Positions 35,701-45,739 of a DNA stretch of 64,000 bases are shown one piece after another. The position numbers and the translations under genes were made by a program. Below the pieces are notes generated by a model that saw only the letters and a program-made list of their open reading frames with translations, was not told the DNA's origin and did no database searches. How positions within the stretch are numbered: the stretch's first letter is position 1; each line of letters starts with the position of its first letter. Source of the stretch: Pseudanabaena sp. ABRG5-3 (GTDB taxonomy: Bacteria > Cyanobacteriota > Cyanobacteriia > Pseudanabaenales > Pseudanabaenaceae); the NCBI RefSeq assembly GCF_003967015.1, contig NZ_AP017560.1, positions 558,001 to 622,000 of the forward strand, written 5' to 3'.

Positions 35701-38700
35701 CACGCGCAGTGATAGATTCAGAGTTTGGAGCCCCCCCAATCTGATTGACAGGTGTAGTTTGAGTGGCACTACCTCCATAGGAAGTGTTTCTAACTTGCGG
35801 TTGCAGCCCTGTCGCCCCTGTACCTAAGTAAAGTCCGCGCTTAGCAATATGCGATGCGTTACTATCCAATCCTGTTAACGAGGCGGGATTAGGATCTTCC
35901 GTAGAAATCTCCACGGTGATCGGAGTTGCAGGAGTTCCAGTAGCTGGATCGCTGTTATTAGCCGTATTGGGATTGTCAACAATTACCCTAAATGTGTAGG
36001 GGCGATAAATGGCGTTATTGCTCAATCTCAGGTTAGTCGGAGGATTGGAAACAGCATTTCCCGATCCATCATTAGTAGCTAGAGATGTACTTGTGCCAGT
36101 GGCTGGAGGGTACTGACGGACAACATTTCGTTGGGTATGCCCGGGCCATGTGACGGGGTTATCGGTGGAGTTATTGGTATTAGGAGTAATAAAGTTTGGT
36201 GCGGGTAGATCGCCACCAGCAGCGATCGGCGCAAAGGCGTTAGTCTTTACATAGTCGGAGGCTGTTGTATTGGCAGTAGTTGGGGCAGGATAACTTGTGG
36301 GCAGATCACCTTGGCGTAGAGGTGGGTTCTGAGGGTTAGAAGCGGTGATTGCGCCTGAAATCAAGGGATCACCCGCATCAGGAGGACTTTGGGGCAAGGT
36401 ATAGATGCTTCTACCCTCAACATCACCAATATCATTATTGTTATCAAATCTGACTACAGGATGTGCCGCAGGGCAGCCAACATTGCCATAGGCGGTGCTG
36501 TTAGACAGACTAAAGGGTGTGGTGCGATCGCCTAATACCTGTGGATAGGTATAGCCAGCATTAGAACCCGCAGTTGCTGAGGTATTACCATTCACAACCC
36601 CAATGGGCATCGGCCACCAGTTGTTGAGGTTAGGACAAGAACCTGCCGCCATGATTAGTGCTTCGTTGCCATCTTTGTAGATGTCGTCATAGCGCAAGAA
36701 TGACAAACGACGGGGGAACCGCTCATCCGCAGTCGCAATATATCGAGGGGCATCCGATGGTGTTGCCGCAGGCGTACTAGTATTCGGTAAAGCCGTTGTA
36801 CCTGCACCATCCTTGACCCAATCACTAAAAGTACATTCTGACGCAGGAACTTTGCGGCAAATCTCCATGCCATATTCGCCAAAGATCACCCGACGCTGGA
36901 CAGGAGTGACACCATTAGAGAGATAGCTATTAGTGTTAGTAGTAGTTAGTCCTGGCCAGAGATTGGAGTCGATATCAGAGCTAGAAGTTGCAGCACCAAG
37001 AGCTGTAAAAGCGGGGTAGGAGCCAGAATTTCCTGAGATCGTATCGGCAACAGTTGCATTAGGCAGCCAGTTGGAACTAGTGACAAAGTTATTGTTCAAG
37101 AAGCCCATACTCAGGCGCTTGATCGATGGCAAGTCTTGGCGCTCTGATAGAGCAGCACTACTACCTAACCCAACCGTTTGACTGAGTAATTTAGTAGTTT
37201 GACTGCGATCTTCCCAATTAGTATTGGTTGAGGAGTTACGGTTATTGCGGAGGTCATAGTCCCCTTGATCGCGGAAGCCTTCTCTGAAGCTATCAGACTG
37301 CACCGTAATACCATCAGAAATTACCGTCGCTGGTCGCCACTGATCACCACCAGATCCTCCTGATGAGGCTTGAGCCTGTCCGGGACGATAGGCAAAGTTA
37401 GGATTTAGAGTGGTGCGAGTGTAGAAGTTACTCCAATCACTAGCCAGTGCAGTTGTAAACTCCTCAGCCGTGTGCAGGTTAAACCCGCCACCGTCAGCCT
37501 TGACATATACAGGATCATTAGAAACTAAAATCAATCCCTTTTCGCCTTGAGTGGCTGTACTGTAGTTTGGCTGTGTAGTACCAGTACCACGCCAGAGACG
37601 AGTTCCATTTCGTAGACGAATGCCATTGGGACGACGGGATGGATCAAGACGAAAATCGGTTGAACTTAGCGATCGCCGCTTGCTCATCAGAGTAGTGACA
37701 GGATTTCCGCTTGTGTCAGTATCAAAGTAGCTCAGATCGGGCAGTGCGTCATCACGAGTCGCATAGACAACGCCACTGTAGGGTAGTAAGTAGTCTGGAT
37801 TTACGCCATTAGTAGTGTTGTTAGTTCCTGAGATAGTTGTTGATCGCAATATATCCATATCGAGATCAGTCACCCGAATTTCTAGCGGCTCACGCTGTTC
37901 TATTTCAAGGTTATAGAGATCGGAACGATTGCTACTATTTGCAATTGGTGTAGTTAAAGACTCATCTTGATTGAGAGCCTTCACTTCTCGACCATCTAAG
38001 AATGCTGCTTCCTTCACTGCAAAGTTAGGGAAAAGAGTCGTACTCTTAGTGATCGTGCCATCGAGAATTTGTAGTGAACAGAGTGTTGAGTCTATGGCTG
38101 ACTGGTCAGGCAAAGTCAGCGTCTGGCTTCCTGCAACTTTAATGAGCGCATTTCGTAATGCTTCATTGGCAAATCTACCATTAGGGAACATCAAGTTTGC
38201 TTGATATGCTAGACGAGATGATAGAGCAACACCAGCGTCCGCAGGATCATCAGCTCCAGAAGCGACTGTAAATAGCCCTGTTGAATTGGTAAAGGTGATG
38301 CCAGATGTGATGTTAGCCGCAGTTTGACCAACAGCATAGGAATATCCATTATTTGAGCGCCCACCTGCTACAGAAACATCTTGAGCAGTAACGGAATTAG
38401 TGGGGTCGTAGTAGCTGCTGACACAGGCGATCGGTGCTTGGTATGTAGCAGGAACGGCAGGGTCATATGCCGATGTTTTGTAGTGATAGACCGCAGTGGC
38501 GCGCATCTGCAAGTCACCCTTCCGATTATCAGGGTTGGGTGCAGTATTGCCTAGAGCATCGATAGTAACAGTTGCCGCATCAGCCGAATTTGCCCACCGC
38601 CCAGCAGTCCAGTTCCAAGGACGATAGACATTGGGAGTTACGGAAGTATCTAGTGTGACCGAGCCAGTCATTGGCATCGCATCACTCCAGACAACTGGGA

Positions 38701-41161
38701 AATTCGCTTCATTTAATCTGTAACGAAAATCAGATTCTGGTGATGAAGTGGAAGTGTCGTTGGAGGTAATCGGGTTATCAACTAAAGCAGGTGGTGCGGG
38801 TAGAAATGTTTGGTTTGCTTTGCGGCTGTAAACCCCTGCGCTAGTAACCACTCTGAGACCGCCACTAACGGGTGTAGTGGTGGGAGTTGACTTGCCAGTA
38901 GCATCAAAGCCAGGGTTGTCAGCCGCATTGAGTTCCCAGAAACCACCTCGATCTGACACACCCAAGGACTTGAGAGAATTTGATTGGGTAAAACGATAGC
39001 GACTGTTAGCAGCAGAGGCTGTGATCGCGGAAGTCTCTGTAGCATTCCAGCGAATAGAATCGTTACTGGTGAGGTAATTTGCCTCCGTCAAGCCTACATA
39101 GCGATTGATGCCACCATCATTTTTAAGCCATAGTGCAGGTAAGTTATTGCCAACCAATACGCGATCGCCTAAAAACTGCTCGTAAGTAACCTTCTCATCT
39201 TCGGGTTTAGTGGCAGGCAGAGCAGCGATCGATGCCGATGAAATTGTACTGGTTTGACCTAAAGTCAAGTCGCCAATTTTTGCGACCGTGGGTGGAACTG
39301 TAGTTGGAGTTGTGCCAGCACTTCCCCTAATCAAGGATTTTCCAGCCTTAATGTTTGTGAGATCGGCAGCTACAGAGACAGACCCTGTCATTGGAGCTGC
39401 GTTGCTATAAGCAGGAATCATCCATTCGATTGGAGGTTGCCATTCTGAACCGCTAGCTGTGGTAACTGTGGTAATTGCGGGTGTAACTCCACCGTAAATC
39501 ACGCTATTGGGAGCGCCATAGGGAACTTCACGATAGGGAACTTTGCGTGTCCGCAATCTAAAATAAGCATCTAAAGCCTTTCTGCGAGCAACTCTAAAGT
39601 CAGCTTCTGTAGTTAGACCTTCATCAATTACTCGCTTTACAATATCTAGTTTGACAGGCAGTGGATCACTAGTCAGAACATCCTTATCTGTAATCGATGC
39701 GTAGGAAGGTAATCCTGAAGTAATGACATTCGCCCCTGAGAATGTGGCATCAGCTAAGTTAACTAGTGCATCTACTCGGAAGTTATAGGCAAAGTCATTA
39801 AAAGCGACATCACGCCCCCGATTTGAGTCATTATCTTCTAAGCTTTGGGTCGTATTATCAATGATCTTGATTTGTCCTGCGCCTGCTCCAGCATTAGTCC
39901 CGATCAAGGTATTAGGATTACCACCCGTAGGATCTACCCCGCCTCCTCGGAACAAATGCACCCCAACTGTCGAATTCACACTCAGCGAATTATCACTAAC
40001 GAGAGCATCCCCTTCAACGACATTCCCTGCTACAGAAATTTTGCTATTTTCTTCTTTGTAATAGCAAGAAGAGGGACTACTAACTTGGAAAAGTCTGATG
40101 GGAGAACTTTCAACCCCCAACATCAGATTCCCTGCTGTATAAATTCTTCCGTTCAAGTCAAAGGCTGCGGCTCGTGATATTTCTAAGTCCCCTTCAAACC
40201 AAACCGCATTATTATTTTGTGGCGATCGCGCACGGTCTTGTTGGAGTTCGAGCGCACTGAAAGATGGATTGCCAGCATAAGTCTCAAAGGCTCCACTTGC
40301 TTGCTCTGCTGCGGTAAGAGGGCTAGATGGATCATTGAGTGGCGTAGTAATTGGAACCGTCAGGGCATAGACAAAGAAACTCTTTTTGAGAGCGTTATCC
40401 GATGTCGTTACCCAACCTTCCGTTGTACTAGCACCAGAGGAAGCCGCATTTACACAAGCACCGCTCAGTACCCCATTGTCCATCGGTGGCGTGCGGACTT
40501 CGATGGGGCTAACTGCACGGGTATTGAGGTTAGTAACGGTATCCCGTGGCGTTGTACGGAAAAGAATAGTGTAAATTGCAAAGGAGTCAAATTTACCATT
40601 GCTATCAGTATCAACAGGGAACTTCCAAGTCGTACCAACAGCGTCATTATCAGAGATCGCAACTGCTCCCCAGTTAATAGCCGTAGGGGAACCGTTTACC
40701 TTGGGATCGACAATTTGGAGGCGAACTTCATCGGCAAAGGTGTAGTTACCATTGTCACTAGTGATGGCTTGGTAGAGTGAAGATTCAGGTGGAGTTCCCC
40801 CAGGTAGAGTGGGATCTTCGATCAGGGCGCTAATCTTTGCCCTAGCGCGATCGAGAATCGCCGAGTTAGCGCTGCGATATACTTGTTCGACTCTCGCGTT
40901 AGAAGCTTCTCTAGCACGGTCAGTTGATCGTGCAACTGTGGAAACTACCAGCAAGCTGACAACTAAAGTCACCAAAGTCACAGTTGGCAAAATGAAACCG
41001 CCCGCCTTGCGTTTTTTCCCGCTACTGCCATTGAGCAATAGGCGAATAAAGCGGCGACTAATCCGAATTGGGCTGCCGATTTTGTTTAGCCATTTTCTAA
41101 TCTTGGCAAGAAATTCGGCAAAAAAACGATTGAGTTTGCGGCTTTGCTTGGAGTCGGACAT
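32711..41161 (-). CDS. hpsA: Giant hormogonium polysaccharide protein HpsA
   Basis: This is a protein of about 2816 residues (frame open five codons further to a TTG; ATG 41161 preferred). A basic leader is followed by a prepilin-like hydrophobic helix near residues 53-80 ([20 protein letters not shown]), in which the position of Glu5 is Thr. The helix continues as [22 protein letters not shown], like PilX_N/GspK-type minor pilins. The remainder is extracellular, Ser/Thr/Asn-rich and beta-like. A Calx-beta-like stretch lies near residues 1880-1930 ([24 protein letters not shown]). A Pro-Thr repeat spacer of about 90 residues (1944-2034) and a further beta-rich domain with GPKALTIQG-type strands follow. 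It heads the hps pseudopilin series on the minus strand. In Nostoc, hps genes are needed for hormogonium polysaccharide and motility. Confidence 0.88.
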   Translation of the reverse strand: MSDSKQSRKLNRFFAEFLAKIRKWLNKIGSPIRISRRFIRLLLNGSSGKKRKAGGFILPTVTLVTLVVSLLVVSTVARSTDRAREASNARVEQVYRSANSAILDRARAKISALIEDPTLPGGTPPESSLYQAITSDNGNYTFADEVRLQIVDPKVNGSPTAINWGAVAISDNDAVGTTWKFPVDTDSNGKFDSFAIYTILFRTTPRDTVTNLNTRAVSPIEVRTPPMDNGVLSGACVNAASSGASTTEGWVTTSDNALKKSFFVYALTVPITTPLNDPSSPLTAAEQASGAFETYAGNPSFSALELQQDRARSPQNNNAVWFEGDLEISRAAAFDLNGRIYTAGNLMLGVESSPIRLFQVSSPSSCYYKEENSKISVAGNVVEGDALVSDNSLSVNSTVGVHLFRGGGVDPTGGNPNTLIGTNAGAGAGQIKIIDNTTQSLEDNDSNRGRDVAFNDFAYNFRVDALVNLADATFSGANVITSGLPSYASITDKDVLTSDPLPVKLDIVKRVIDEGLTTEADFRVARRKALDAYFRLRTRKVPYREVPYGAPNSVIYGGVTPAITTVTTASGSEWQPPIEWMIPAYSNAAPMTGSVSVAADLTNIKAGKSLIRGSAGTTPTTVPPTVAKIGDLTLGQTSTISSASIAALPATKPEDEKVTYEQFLGDRVLVGNNLPALWLKNDGGINRYVGLTEANYLTSNDSIRWNATETSAITASAANSRYRFTQSNSLKSLGVSDRGGFWELNAADNPGFDATGKSTPTTTPVSGGLRVVTSAGVYSRKANQTFLPAPPALVDNPITSNDTSTSSPESDFRYRLNEANFPVVWSDAMPMTGSVTLDTSVTPNVYRPWNWTAGRWANSADAATVTIDALGNTAPNPDNRKGDLQMRATAVYHYKTSAYDPAVPATYQAPIACVSSYYDPTNSVTAQDVSVAGGRSNNGYSYAVGQTAANITSGITFTNSTGLFTVASGADDPADAGVALSSRLAYQANLMFPNGRFANEALRNALIKVAGSQTLTLPDQSAIDSTLCSLQILDGTITKSTTLFPNFAVKEAAFLDGREVKALNQDESLTTPIANSSNRSDLYNLEIEQREPLEIRVTDLDMDILRSTTISGTNNTTNGVNPDYLLPYSGVVYATRDDALPDLSYFDTDTSGNPVTTLMSKRRSLSSTDFRLDPSRRPNGIRLRNGTRLWRGTGTTQPNYSTATQGEKGLILVSNDPVYVKADGGGFNLHTAEEFTTALASDWSNFYTRTTLNPNFAYRPGQAQASSGGSGGDQWRPATVISDGITVQSDSFREGFRDQGDYDLRNNRNSSTNTNWEDRSQTTKLLSQTVGLGSSAALSERQDLPSIKRLSMGFLNNNFVTSSNWLPNATVADTISGNSGSYPAFTALGAATSSSDIDSNLWPGLTTTNTNSYLSNGVTPVQRRVIFGEYGMEICRKVPASECTFSDWVKDGAGTTALPNTSTPAATPSDAPRYIATADERFPRRLSFLRYDDIYKDGNEALIMAAGSCPNLNNWWPMPIGVVNGNTSATAGSNAGYTYPQVLGDRTTPFSLSNSTAYGNVGCPAAHPVVRFDNNNDIGDVEGRSIYTLPQSPPDAGDPLISGAITASNPQNPPLRQGDLPTSYPAPTTANTTASDYVKTNAFAPIAAGGDLPAPNFITPNTNNSTDNPVTWPGHTQRNVVRQYPPATGTSTSLATNDGSGNAVSNPPTNLRLSNNAIYRPYTFRVIVDNPNTANNSDPATGTPATPITVEISTEDPNPASLTGLDSNASHIAKRGLYLGTGATGLQPQVRNTSYGGSATQTTPVNQIGGAPNSESITARGAGTGTDYLSTIYRWNGTTWVPADYVGTPAAGGKQVLKFPDTTNPQCSAITSATTTCFQWVTVLVVRDSAVEERERFRVRIDNPNEKDTGTVLRTVTAPNPTSNANNWDYRWVRIDNDDAPSTGGTPTPTPTPTPTPTPIPTPTPKPTPTPVPTPIPTPTPKPTPTPIPTPTPTPKPVTPTPVPTPTPVVTPTPKPTPTPTPKPTPTPTPTPIPIGPGTLFPQRSFSHTRLPFSAIMPRIPESSPLAAAYPAAPTGTTNYPFPSYAGSAGYSFVPNTKGNSAWGVPVANQFPDIAPDQAPYVPSGTAATENAQTPMLPGMSKLVPQRVARSLWYRTTAANSDTTGDSADTQYENTRNLFIYNTSYDSTAANPSSNGTFNTNQPAPLILPETVCINPTTGLVDKTCTDAGATLNLNLPANTTFPDGSATNQPASSFTVCGATGASRRYQATQQLGTTFLNDITGSSCPTTLGNPRSAIVNFASGLTTTNFTTGQAVSLSGSGTTWSVNAASSTKPNVLDLTAANFTSLLNSTLTLNANGNTDPTFILRAPDSADITIDGLYVKLQGVDPNKVFWLFPRLGPKALTIQGTTAGKPTVLVGNFIGTMPATGGARDTVTGLNIGPTYSGQGVSIRSARFLGFRAVNVKQAATESATAPVVSPAAIGVDSTAMITAMTTVNQPIVVPVIQLHSPIAKTVAASTPAATAAAMPQPTGYNQKYLNGINGNPAAAATAGDGTGQWTQRASAATVNIYFVAGNTPSRSYVPYTTSATAVTPNTTIYTGETGGGLHNFVRFMENWTGQTLQISGGFIQNTRSVFATAPFSATAPYSSLSVTGCTTTLSYATRDTCIETSSDMQTWFTNPAAVTAPLSNFAKYYQSVTVQSVPFYSPPRRKWGFDVGLLVQQPDLFAQRFSQALPNPNEFFREATKDDPWIKTMLCALQPDPAKLETDNTAADIINVGYKQKLGTKPSNYTTYALGSKDRPADCDTAVTANKVYNPA
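35060..35329. repeat. Tandem hexamer tract encoding the Pro-Thr spacer of HpsA
   Basis: About 270 bases consist of degenerate GGTGTT-type hexamers on the plus strand, which read as Pro-Thr, Pro-Ile, Pro-Lys and Pro-Val pairs in the hpsA frame. Longer subunits such as GGTTTCGGTGTTGGCGTT recur, showing higher-order duplication. Unit number could vary by slippage in steps of two residues without breaking the frame. Confidence 0.9.
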
Positions 41162-41290
41162 AAAAGTTTCTACCAACCTGACTGAAATATATTACCCAAG
41201 CAAGTTGTAAAAGTTGCAAATATTTCGATTCTGATCAAAAAACGGGGCTAGTCCTCAAGATGTGATGATGCGCCACATTACCTATGCTGC

Positions 41291-41386
41291 TATAGCAACG
41301 AAAGTTTTGATTAATTTAGACGAGTTGCGCCGCAACTCGTCTAAATTAATCAATTGTTCTTATTTTCTGAACTAGCGATTGCTATA
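41291..41386. repeat. MITE-like element with TATAGCAA ends
   Basis: The ends TATAGCAACG and CGATTGCTATA are inverted. The core 41308-41352 is a perfect palindrome with 21-base arms and the triloop GCC flanked by GC. It is 96 bases long, with no coding capacity. It ends 28 bases before the start of the GT-C gene and so may affect its expression, in the divergent gap shared with hpsA. Confidence 0.85.
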
Positions 41387-41414
41387 TTACTTGTCTGGTG
41401 ACAGATCCGAAAAA

Positions 41415-42674
41415 ATGACCAATATTGCAAAAGCCCCATTAGAACTAGATTCCCATCGGTTTCATCTAGGATTGGCGATCGCCCTAGTTTTCCATCTGAT
41501 ATTGATCAGTTTTCCCATTGCCTTTTGGATTGATATGAATCTCTTTAAGGCTTGGTCACTAGATTTAGTGCAGCAAGGTATATCCCATTTCTATAGCTAC
41601 TCCAACTGTGACTATCCTCCTGCCTATCTCTATATACTGTGGCTAATTGGCAAGATTTATCAGCTTGTTGATCCAACCCTAAGTCATCGGGATGGATTAT
41701 TACTCATGGCGATGATTAAGTTACCACCGATATTGGCGGATATCGGCGCAGCATGGTTGATTGCCCAAATTCTCAAACCATATACTTCACTACACAATGC
41801 TCATAAACTCGCTCTACTCTATGCCTTTAATCCATTGATGTTGTTTGTATCAGCATTGTGGGGGCAGGTTGATGGGGTGATGATTTTGTTGATGTTAGGA
41901 GCTTTTTATTTAATTCAACAAAATTATTTGGTTAGATCGGGACTCTTAATTGCGGTGATGGTGATCTTTAAACCGCAGGGACTTTTTCTCGCGCCATTTT
42001 TGGTGCTTTCCCAATGGTTTCGGCAAGCTTGGTGGAAATGGGTGGTGATCGAGATCGGGGGACTTGCCATCATCTGGCTAATCGTAGAGCCATTTTATGG
42101 GCTAAAAGATGGTCTTGCTACCCCCTTTTTATCGCTCTACCAGCGTTTGCAAAGCACTGCTGATTATTATGACTTTGCCTCGGTGAATGCTTTTAATATT
42201 TGGGGGTGGGCAAATTGGGAACGGGACTATACAAAATTTCTGGGAATTAACTACAAGGTAATTGGTTTAGCCTTTTTGGGAATCCTTATGCTGTGGTTAG
42301 GGATATTTCTCTATCAGCAGCGTCATTTTGGCGCTCAATCTCTCGCAATCGCCACATTACTGATCGGATTTTTTATGTTGCCGACCCGAATGCACGAACG
42401 TTATATGTTGTATGGACTAGCTTTTTTGGCGATCGCAATTGCGGTGATTCCTACAATTAAATGGATCTATGGGGGCTTTACGGTTACGGGGGCGATAAAT
42501 GTGGGCTACGTTTATCTGCGCTATAACCATGAAGCTTTATTTAATACGATTCCCACAATGTGGTTTCAGAGCGTAATCTACACAGTAAGCGCCTTAAATG
42601 TCATCTTATTTGTAGTCCTTCTTTCCCACACTTTCCGATCGCAACCATTGCCAAACAAACTTTCAGCACTATGA
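41415..42674 (+). CDS. GT-C fold membrane glycosyltransferase
   Basis: This 419-residue protein has about ten hydrophobic helices. The first extracytoplasmic loop carries WIDMNLFKAWSLDL and YSNCDYPPAYLYILW, and later loops carry SALWGQVDGV and LPTRMHERYM. This arrangement is typical of polyprenyl-phosphate-sugar dependent mannosyl- or glucosyltransferases (DUF2029/PIG-M-like). The frame is open from a TTG at 41379 lying inside the upstream repeat; ATG 41415 is preferred. Its stop overlaps the start of a GT2 gene that could make the lipid-linked donor. Confidence 0.8.
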   Translation: MTNIAKAPLELDSHRFHLGLAIALVFHLILISFPIAFWIDMNLFKAWSLDLVQQGISHFYSYSNCDYPPAYLYILWLIGKIYQLVDPTLSHRDGLLLMAMIKLPPILADIGAAWLIAQILKPYTSLHNAHKLALLYAFNPLMLFVSALWGQVDGVMILLMLGAFYLIQQNYLVRSGLLIAVMVIFKPQGLFLAPFLVLSQWFRQAWWKWVVIEIGGLAIIWLIVEPFYGLKDGLATPFLSLYQRLQSTADYYDFASVNAFNIWGWANWERDYTKFLGINYKVIGLAFLGILMLWLGIFLYQQRHFGAQSLAIATLLIGFFMLPTRMHERYMLYGLAFLAIAIAVIPTIKWIYGGFTVTGAINVGYVYLRYNHEALFNTIPTMWFQSVIYTVSALNVILFVVLLSHTFRSQPLPNKLSAL

Positions 42675-43435
42675 GCTATTCACCTATGAACCATTCACTA
42701 TCTCTGTCTGTAGTAATTCCTGCCTATAACGAGGCGGAAAATATTGGTCGGGTGATTGCCAATGCCGTTGATTACTTGAGCGATCGCCAGATGCAATATG
42801 AAATTATTGTGGTAAATGATGGCTCTGTCGATGCAACTAAGGCGATCGTCATGAAGTTAGCCTCCCAAAACTCAAGGATTCGTTTAATTAATCATCCCCA
42901 CAATTTAGGATATGGCTCGGCCCTACGCAGTGGATTTGATCAGGCTCTCCATGAATATATTTTCCTGACCGATGGTGATGGGCAATTTGCCATTAGCGAC
43001 CTCGATAGTTTTCTGCCCTATACTCAAAAATCACATCATCATTCGCAAGTTGTAATTGGCTATCGGGCAAAACGTGCTGATGTATTTGTGCGATCGCTAA
43101 ATGCTTGGCTCTATCACATTTTTATTCATTGGTTACTAGGTCTCAAAGTCAGAGATATTGACTGTGCCTTTAAACTATTTCCCCGAAGTATTTACCAAGC
43201 GATTAGACCGATCAAGTCCGATGGAGCCTTATTCAGCGCTGAATTTCTCTTAAAATTGCAGCAATTGCCCATGCTTGAGCCAATCATCGAATTACCTGTA
43301 CGACATTTTCCTCGTAAATTTGGCGTAGCGACGGGGGCAAATATCAAAGTCATCCTAAAAATGTTTTGGGAATGCTGGCAACTTAAACAGGAATGCCGCG
43401 ACCATATCGCGATCGTCGATGTCGTTAAAACATAG
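42671..43435 (+). CDS. GT2 family glycosyltransferase, dolichyl/polyprenyl-phosphate sugar synthase-like
   Basis: This 254-residue GT-A enzyme has the SVVIPAYNEAENIGRVI start, VVNDGSVDAT, and the metal-binding LTDGDGQF motif. It lacks a multi-helix C-terminal domain, as do soluble DPM-type synthases. ATG 42671 gives a four-base overlap with the GT-C gene. A longer open frame from 42560 is rejected because it has no family homology before that ATG. The pair could form a donor-synthase plus membrane-transferase unit. A hairpin terminator overlaps its stop. Confidence 0.85.
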   Translation: MSYSPMNHSLSLSVVIPAYNEAENIGRVIANAVDYLSDRQMQYEIIVVNDGSVDATKAIVMKLASQNSRIRLINHPHNLGYGSALRSGFDQALHEYIFLTDGDGQFAISDLDSFLPYTQKSHHHSQVVIGYRAKRADVFVRSLNAWLYHIFIHWLLGLKVRDIDCAFKLFPRSIYQAIRPIKSDGALFSAEFLLKLQQLPMLEPIIELPVRHFPRKFGVATGANIKVILKMFWECWQLKQECRDHIAIVDVVKT

Positions 43436-43468
43436 AAAAGAACACTGCTTTGCGGTGTTCTTTTCTAT
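43432..43468 (+). terminator. Hairpin terminator of the GT2 gene
   Basis: ATAGAAAAGAACAC pairs exactly with GTGTTCTTTTCTAT. The stem can extend to a GC-TTT-GC loop with one T-G pair. It includes the TAG stop and ends in a T-rich descending arm. Confidence 0.8.
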
Positions 43469-43581
43469 AGCAATGTAAGAGATAGCTAGGACAAATCAAA
43501 ACCCAAATCAGTGAAGGCGGCACGAAGTGCCGCCTTCACTGATTTGGGTTTTATGTCCTAAGCGAACCTTACATTGCTATA
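43466..43581. repeat. MITE-like element with TATAGCAATGTAAG ends
   Basis: The ends TATAGCAATGTAAG and CTTACATTGCTATA are inverted. Inside, 26-base perfect arms (43498-43552) enclose GAA. The right 40 bases match those of the element ending at 13539. At 116 bases, it lies between convergent glycosyltransferase genes. Confidence 0.88.
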
Positions 43582-43606
43582 TGACTTAATTTTGCGTAAG
43601 GTCTCT

Positions 43607-45031
43607 TTAAATCCAGTTAAATCCTGCAATTCTATCGGGCATAAACCACATGCGCTGATAGAACTCACTGGGTAAGATGGGGATTCCTAACCAAATCGGC
43701 ATAAAGAAAATCTGGCTGACGATCACGGTAGCAATAATTCCATAGCCTAAATAACGAATTATGCCTTTCTGCTCCAGCATTTGGCAGACTAGCCATGCGA
43801 GAGCTACAAAGCTAAATACCGCAGCAGACATATAGTGATAGAGAAATAGGCAGCGCTTTACAATTAGCCAAGGAACATAGTTGGCGAAATATCCCAGTAG
43901 TAAATAGTTGGTGCTACCAAGATTCGTGGACTTCCGAAATTGTGGCAAAATCGAACCAAAGGTGATGATGACGATCGCCAAGGTCGAGAACCACCACAAA
44001 AGCGGATTACCCAGCCCTTGGATCACGGCAAAAAATTCATTTTGACTTTGAAAATAATAACCAACGGGTCTGGCTAAAACTGCCCAAGAAATTGCTGAGG
44101 AGCAGTAAGGATGGGCGGGATGGTCAGGATCGATGCTGGTGACAATATCAGTAGAATGCCACCAGAGAATATGTTTGTGAACTGCAACTAGGAATTTTGG
44201 AAAACCATTGAGCGCCTGCCAAGCATTTTCGGCAACGCTCCCACCCGAATTTAGTAAAAATAGGGGAATCCACTGCACTAGATAAAAGGCGATCGGCATG
44301 AAGACAAAGCATAGGAGATATTGCCACCAATGCAGTTTGGTAAGTTCGGCAAGTATCCCCAGCTTGGCAAGATTTTTGGGGAAGAATTTGGCGATCGCCC
44401 ATACGAGCAGAATAACTAAAAATAGCAATAGGCTAAATCCTAAGCCGTTCCACTTCACCGAAGCAGTTGCTCCTAGCATCAGTCCCGCACAACATAGCAG
44501 AAATGTGCGTAGTTTGCCCTGAGCCGCTAATCCCCCTAGCACAAACATCTGTGAGACTAGCCCAAAGGCAACTAAAAATACATTGAGTAGGGCTAAACGC
44601 GACTCAACCAAAAACAAGCCATCGCTGAATAGAAATAAACCTGACAACAGCGCAAAGTTCCGTTTTGCCGTAAGACGATAAACTAGCCCAATCACCAATA
44701 GGGGCAGAACCGATCCAAAACTTGCGCTGAGAATCCGAAAGCCAATTTCATTCTGTCCAAAAAGTAGTAACCCCAACATAATGAAGTATTTCCCCAAGGG
44801 TGGATGACCTTCCCAAGTGGGGTTTCCTTCTAGATATTCTTTAGCATATTGCCCAAATAGGGATTCATCGAAAACAGGATAGGGAATTTTGCCTAGTTGC
44901 CAAAAATGGAGAAATAAGGCGATCGCAAATATTCCTAAGCTTCCTAACACCAAATACCAATCCCATCCTTGCGATCGGCTTTGCCCAAGGCTATCAACAT
45001 TCTTATTGAGGTTGTTTTCTATGTTCTGCAT
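43607..45031 (-). CDS. Phospholipid carrier-dependent glycosyltransferase, PMT/GT39-like
   Basis: This 474-residue protein has about ten hydrophobic helices. The first loop holds the acidic FDESLFGQYAKEYLEG and EGHPPLGKYF motifs of protein O-mannosyltransferase-like enzymes, which take sugar from a polyprenyl phosphate outside the membrane. VKWNGLGF and FLYHYMSA are also family-like. The acceptor, protein or lipid glycan, is unknown. It begins the minus-strand side of the glycan block and faces the GT2 gene. Confidence 0.85.
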   Translation of the reverse strand: MQNIENNLNKNVDSLGQSRSQGWDWYLVLGSLGIFAIALFLHFWQLGKIPYPVFDESLFGQYAKEYLEGNPTWEGHPPLGKYFIMLGLLLFGQNEIGFRILSASFGSVLPLLVIGLVYRLTAKRNFALLSGLFLFSDGLFLVESRLALLNVFLVAFGLVSQMFVLGGLAAQGKLRTFLLCCAGLMLGATASVKWNGLGFSLLLFLVILLVWAIAKFFPKNLAKLGILAELTKLHWWQYLLCFVFMPIAFYLVQWIPLFLLNSGGSVAENAWQALNGFPKFLVAVHKHILWWHSTDIVTSIDPDHPAHPYCSSAISWAVLARPVGYYFQSQNEFFAVIQGLGNPLLWWFSTLAIVIITFGSILPQFRKSTNLGSTNYLLLGYFANYVPWLIVKRCLFLYHYMSAAVFSFVALAWLVCQMLEQKGIIRYLGYGIIATVIVSQIFFMPIWLGIPILPSEFYQRMWFMPDRIAGFNWI

Positions 45032-45054
45032 AATCGTCCTGTGCTAACTCATCA

Positions 45055-45111
45055 CCCAGCAAAGCTAAACAAAGTCAATGCGTAGCGTTGACTTTGTTTA
45101 GCTTTGCTGGG
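45055..45111. repeat. Long palindrome with GC-GTA-GC loop
   Basis: Twenty-seven-base arms (starting CCCAGCAAAGCTAAAC) enclose GTA, with one T-G pair near the loop. It lies between the PMT-like and TVP38-like genes and includes the TAA stop of the latter (45100-45098). Confidence 0.85.
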
Positions 45112-45739
45112 ATCTGGATCTGTACCATGTCCCTACTACAATCAATATTGCTAGCCCCATACTACTCGCCAGCAAAGGTAGTACATCATGACTTGTACTC
45201 ATTTCTACTCCTGTACTACCTAAAAACACAAAGGGCGCAATCCCTAAAGGTGTACCTAGCAAAGTTCCCAGTAAATAATCGCGACGCTTAATCGGACTCA
45301 AACCTGCGGCAAAACTAACCACACCGTAGGGAATTAGGGGTAGTAACCTTGCAGCAAAGGAATAGGCGATCCCTCCTGATACAAGATTTGCACTCACCGT
45401 TGACCATCGCTCATTGGTTGCCGCAAATTTTTCTGTGAATTCTGGGCTCAGCGATCGCGCCAGAATAAAACCTAGCAATGCTGAAAGTAAAGCTCCTAAG
45501 GAAGTCAGTAATAAACCTGCCACACCACCATAAAGCGCCCCACCCGCAATATTAAAGGCTGTCACAGGCAAAATCAGTAAAGTGGCGATCGCATAGGCAA
45601 TTACAAAAATCCCATAGCCCCACAGTCCCGCAGCTTGGACAATATCCTGAATCTGGTTAAACCCATCAATGTGAGTAAAGGTAATCCAGCTACTAATCAC
45701 AGTGAGAGCCAATATACTAATTAGCAGCTTTTTATTCAC
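45098..45739 (-). CDS. TVP38/TMEM64 family (DedA-like) membrane protein
   Basis: This 213-residue protein has five or six hydrophobic helices and the SNARE-associated/VTT domain pattern: TAFNIAGGALYGGVAGLLLTSLGALL, FAARLLPLIPYGVVSFAAGLS and LGTLLGTPLGIAPFVFLGS. Proteins of this group are thought to move lipids between leaflets. Its start overlaps the acyltransferase stop by eight bases, and its stop lies in a palindrome. Confidence 0.88.
   Translation of the reverse strand: MNKKLLISILALTVISSWITFTHIDGFNQIQDIVQAAGLWGYGIFVIAYAIATLLILPVTAFNIAGGALYGGVAGLLLTSLGALLSALLGFILARSLSPEFTEKFAATNERWSTVSANLVSGGIAYSFAARLLPLIPYGVVSFAAGLSPIKRRDYLLGTLLGTPLGIAPFVFLGSTGVEMSTSHDVLPLLASSMGLAILIVVGTWYRSRSQQS

Noticed and set aside
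36655-40780. Several open frames antisense or out of frame inside hpsA
   Set aside because: They lie wholly within the giant hpsA reading frame and show no recognisable domains.
42560-42670. N-terminal extension of the GT2 protein inside the GT-C gene
   Set aside because: GT2 similarity begins at SVVIPAYNE just after ATG 42671, which overlaps the upstream stop in the usual way.
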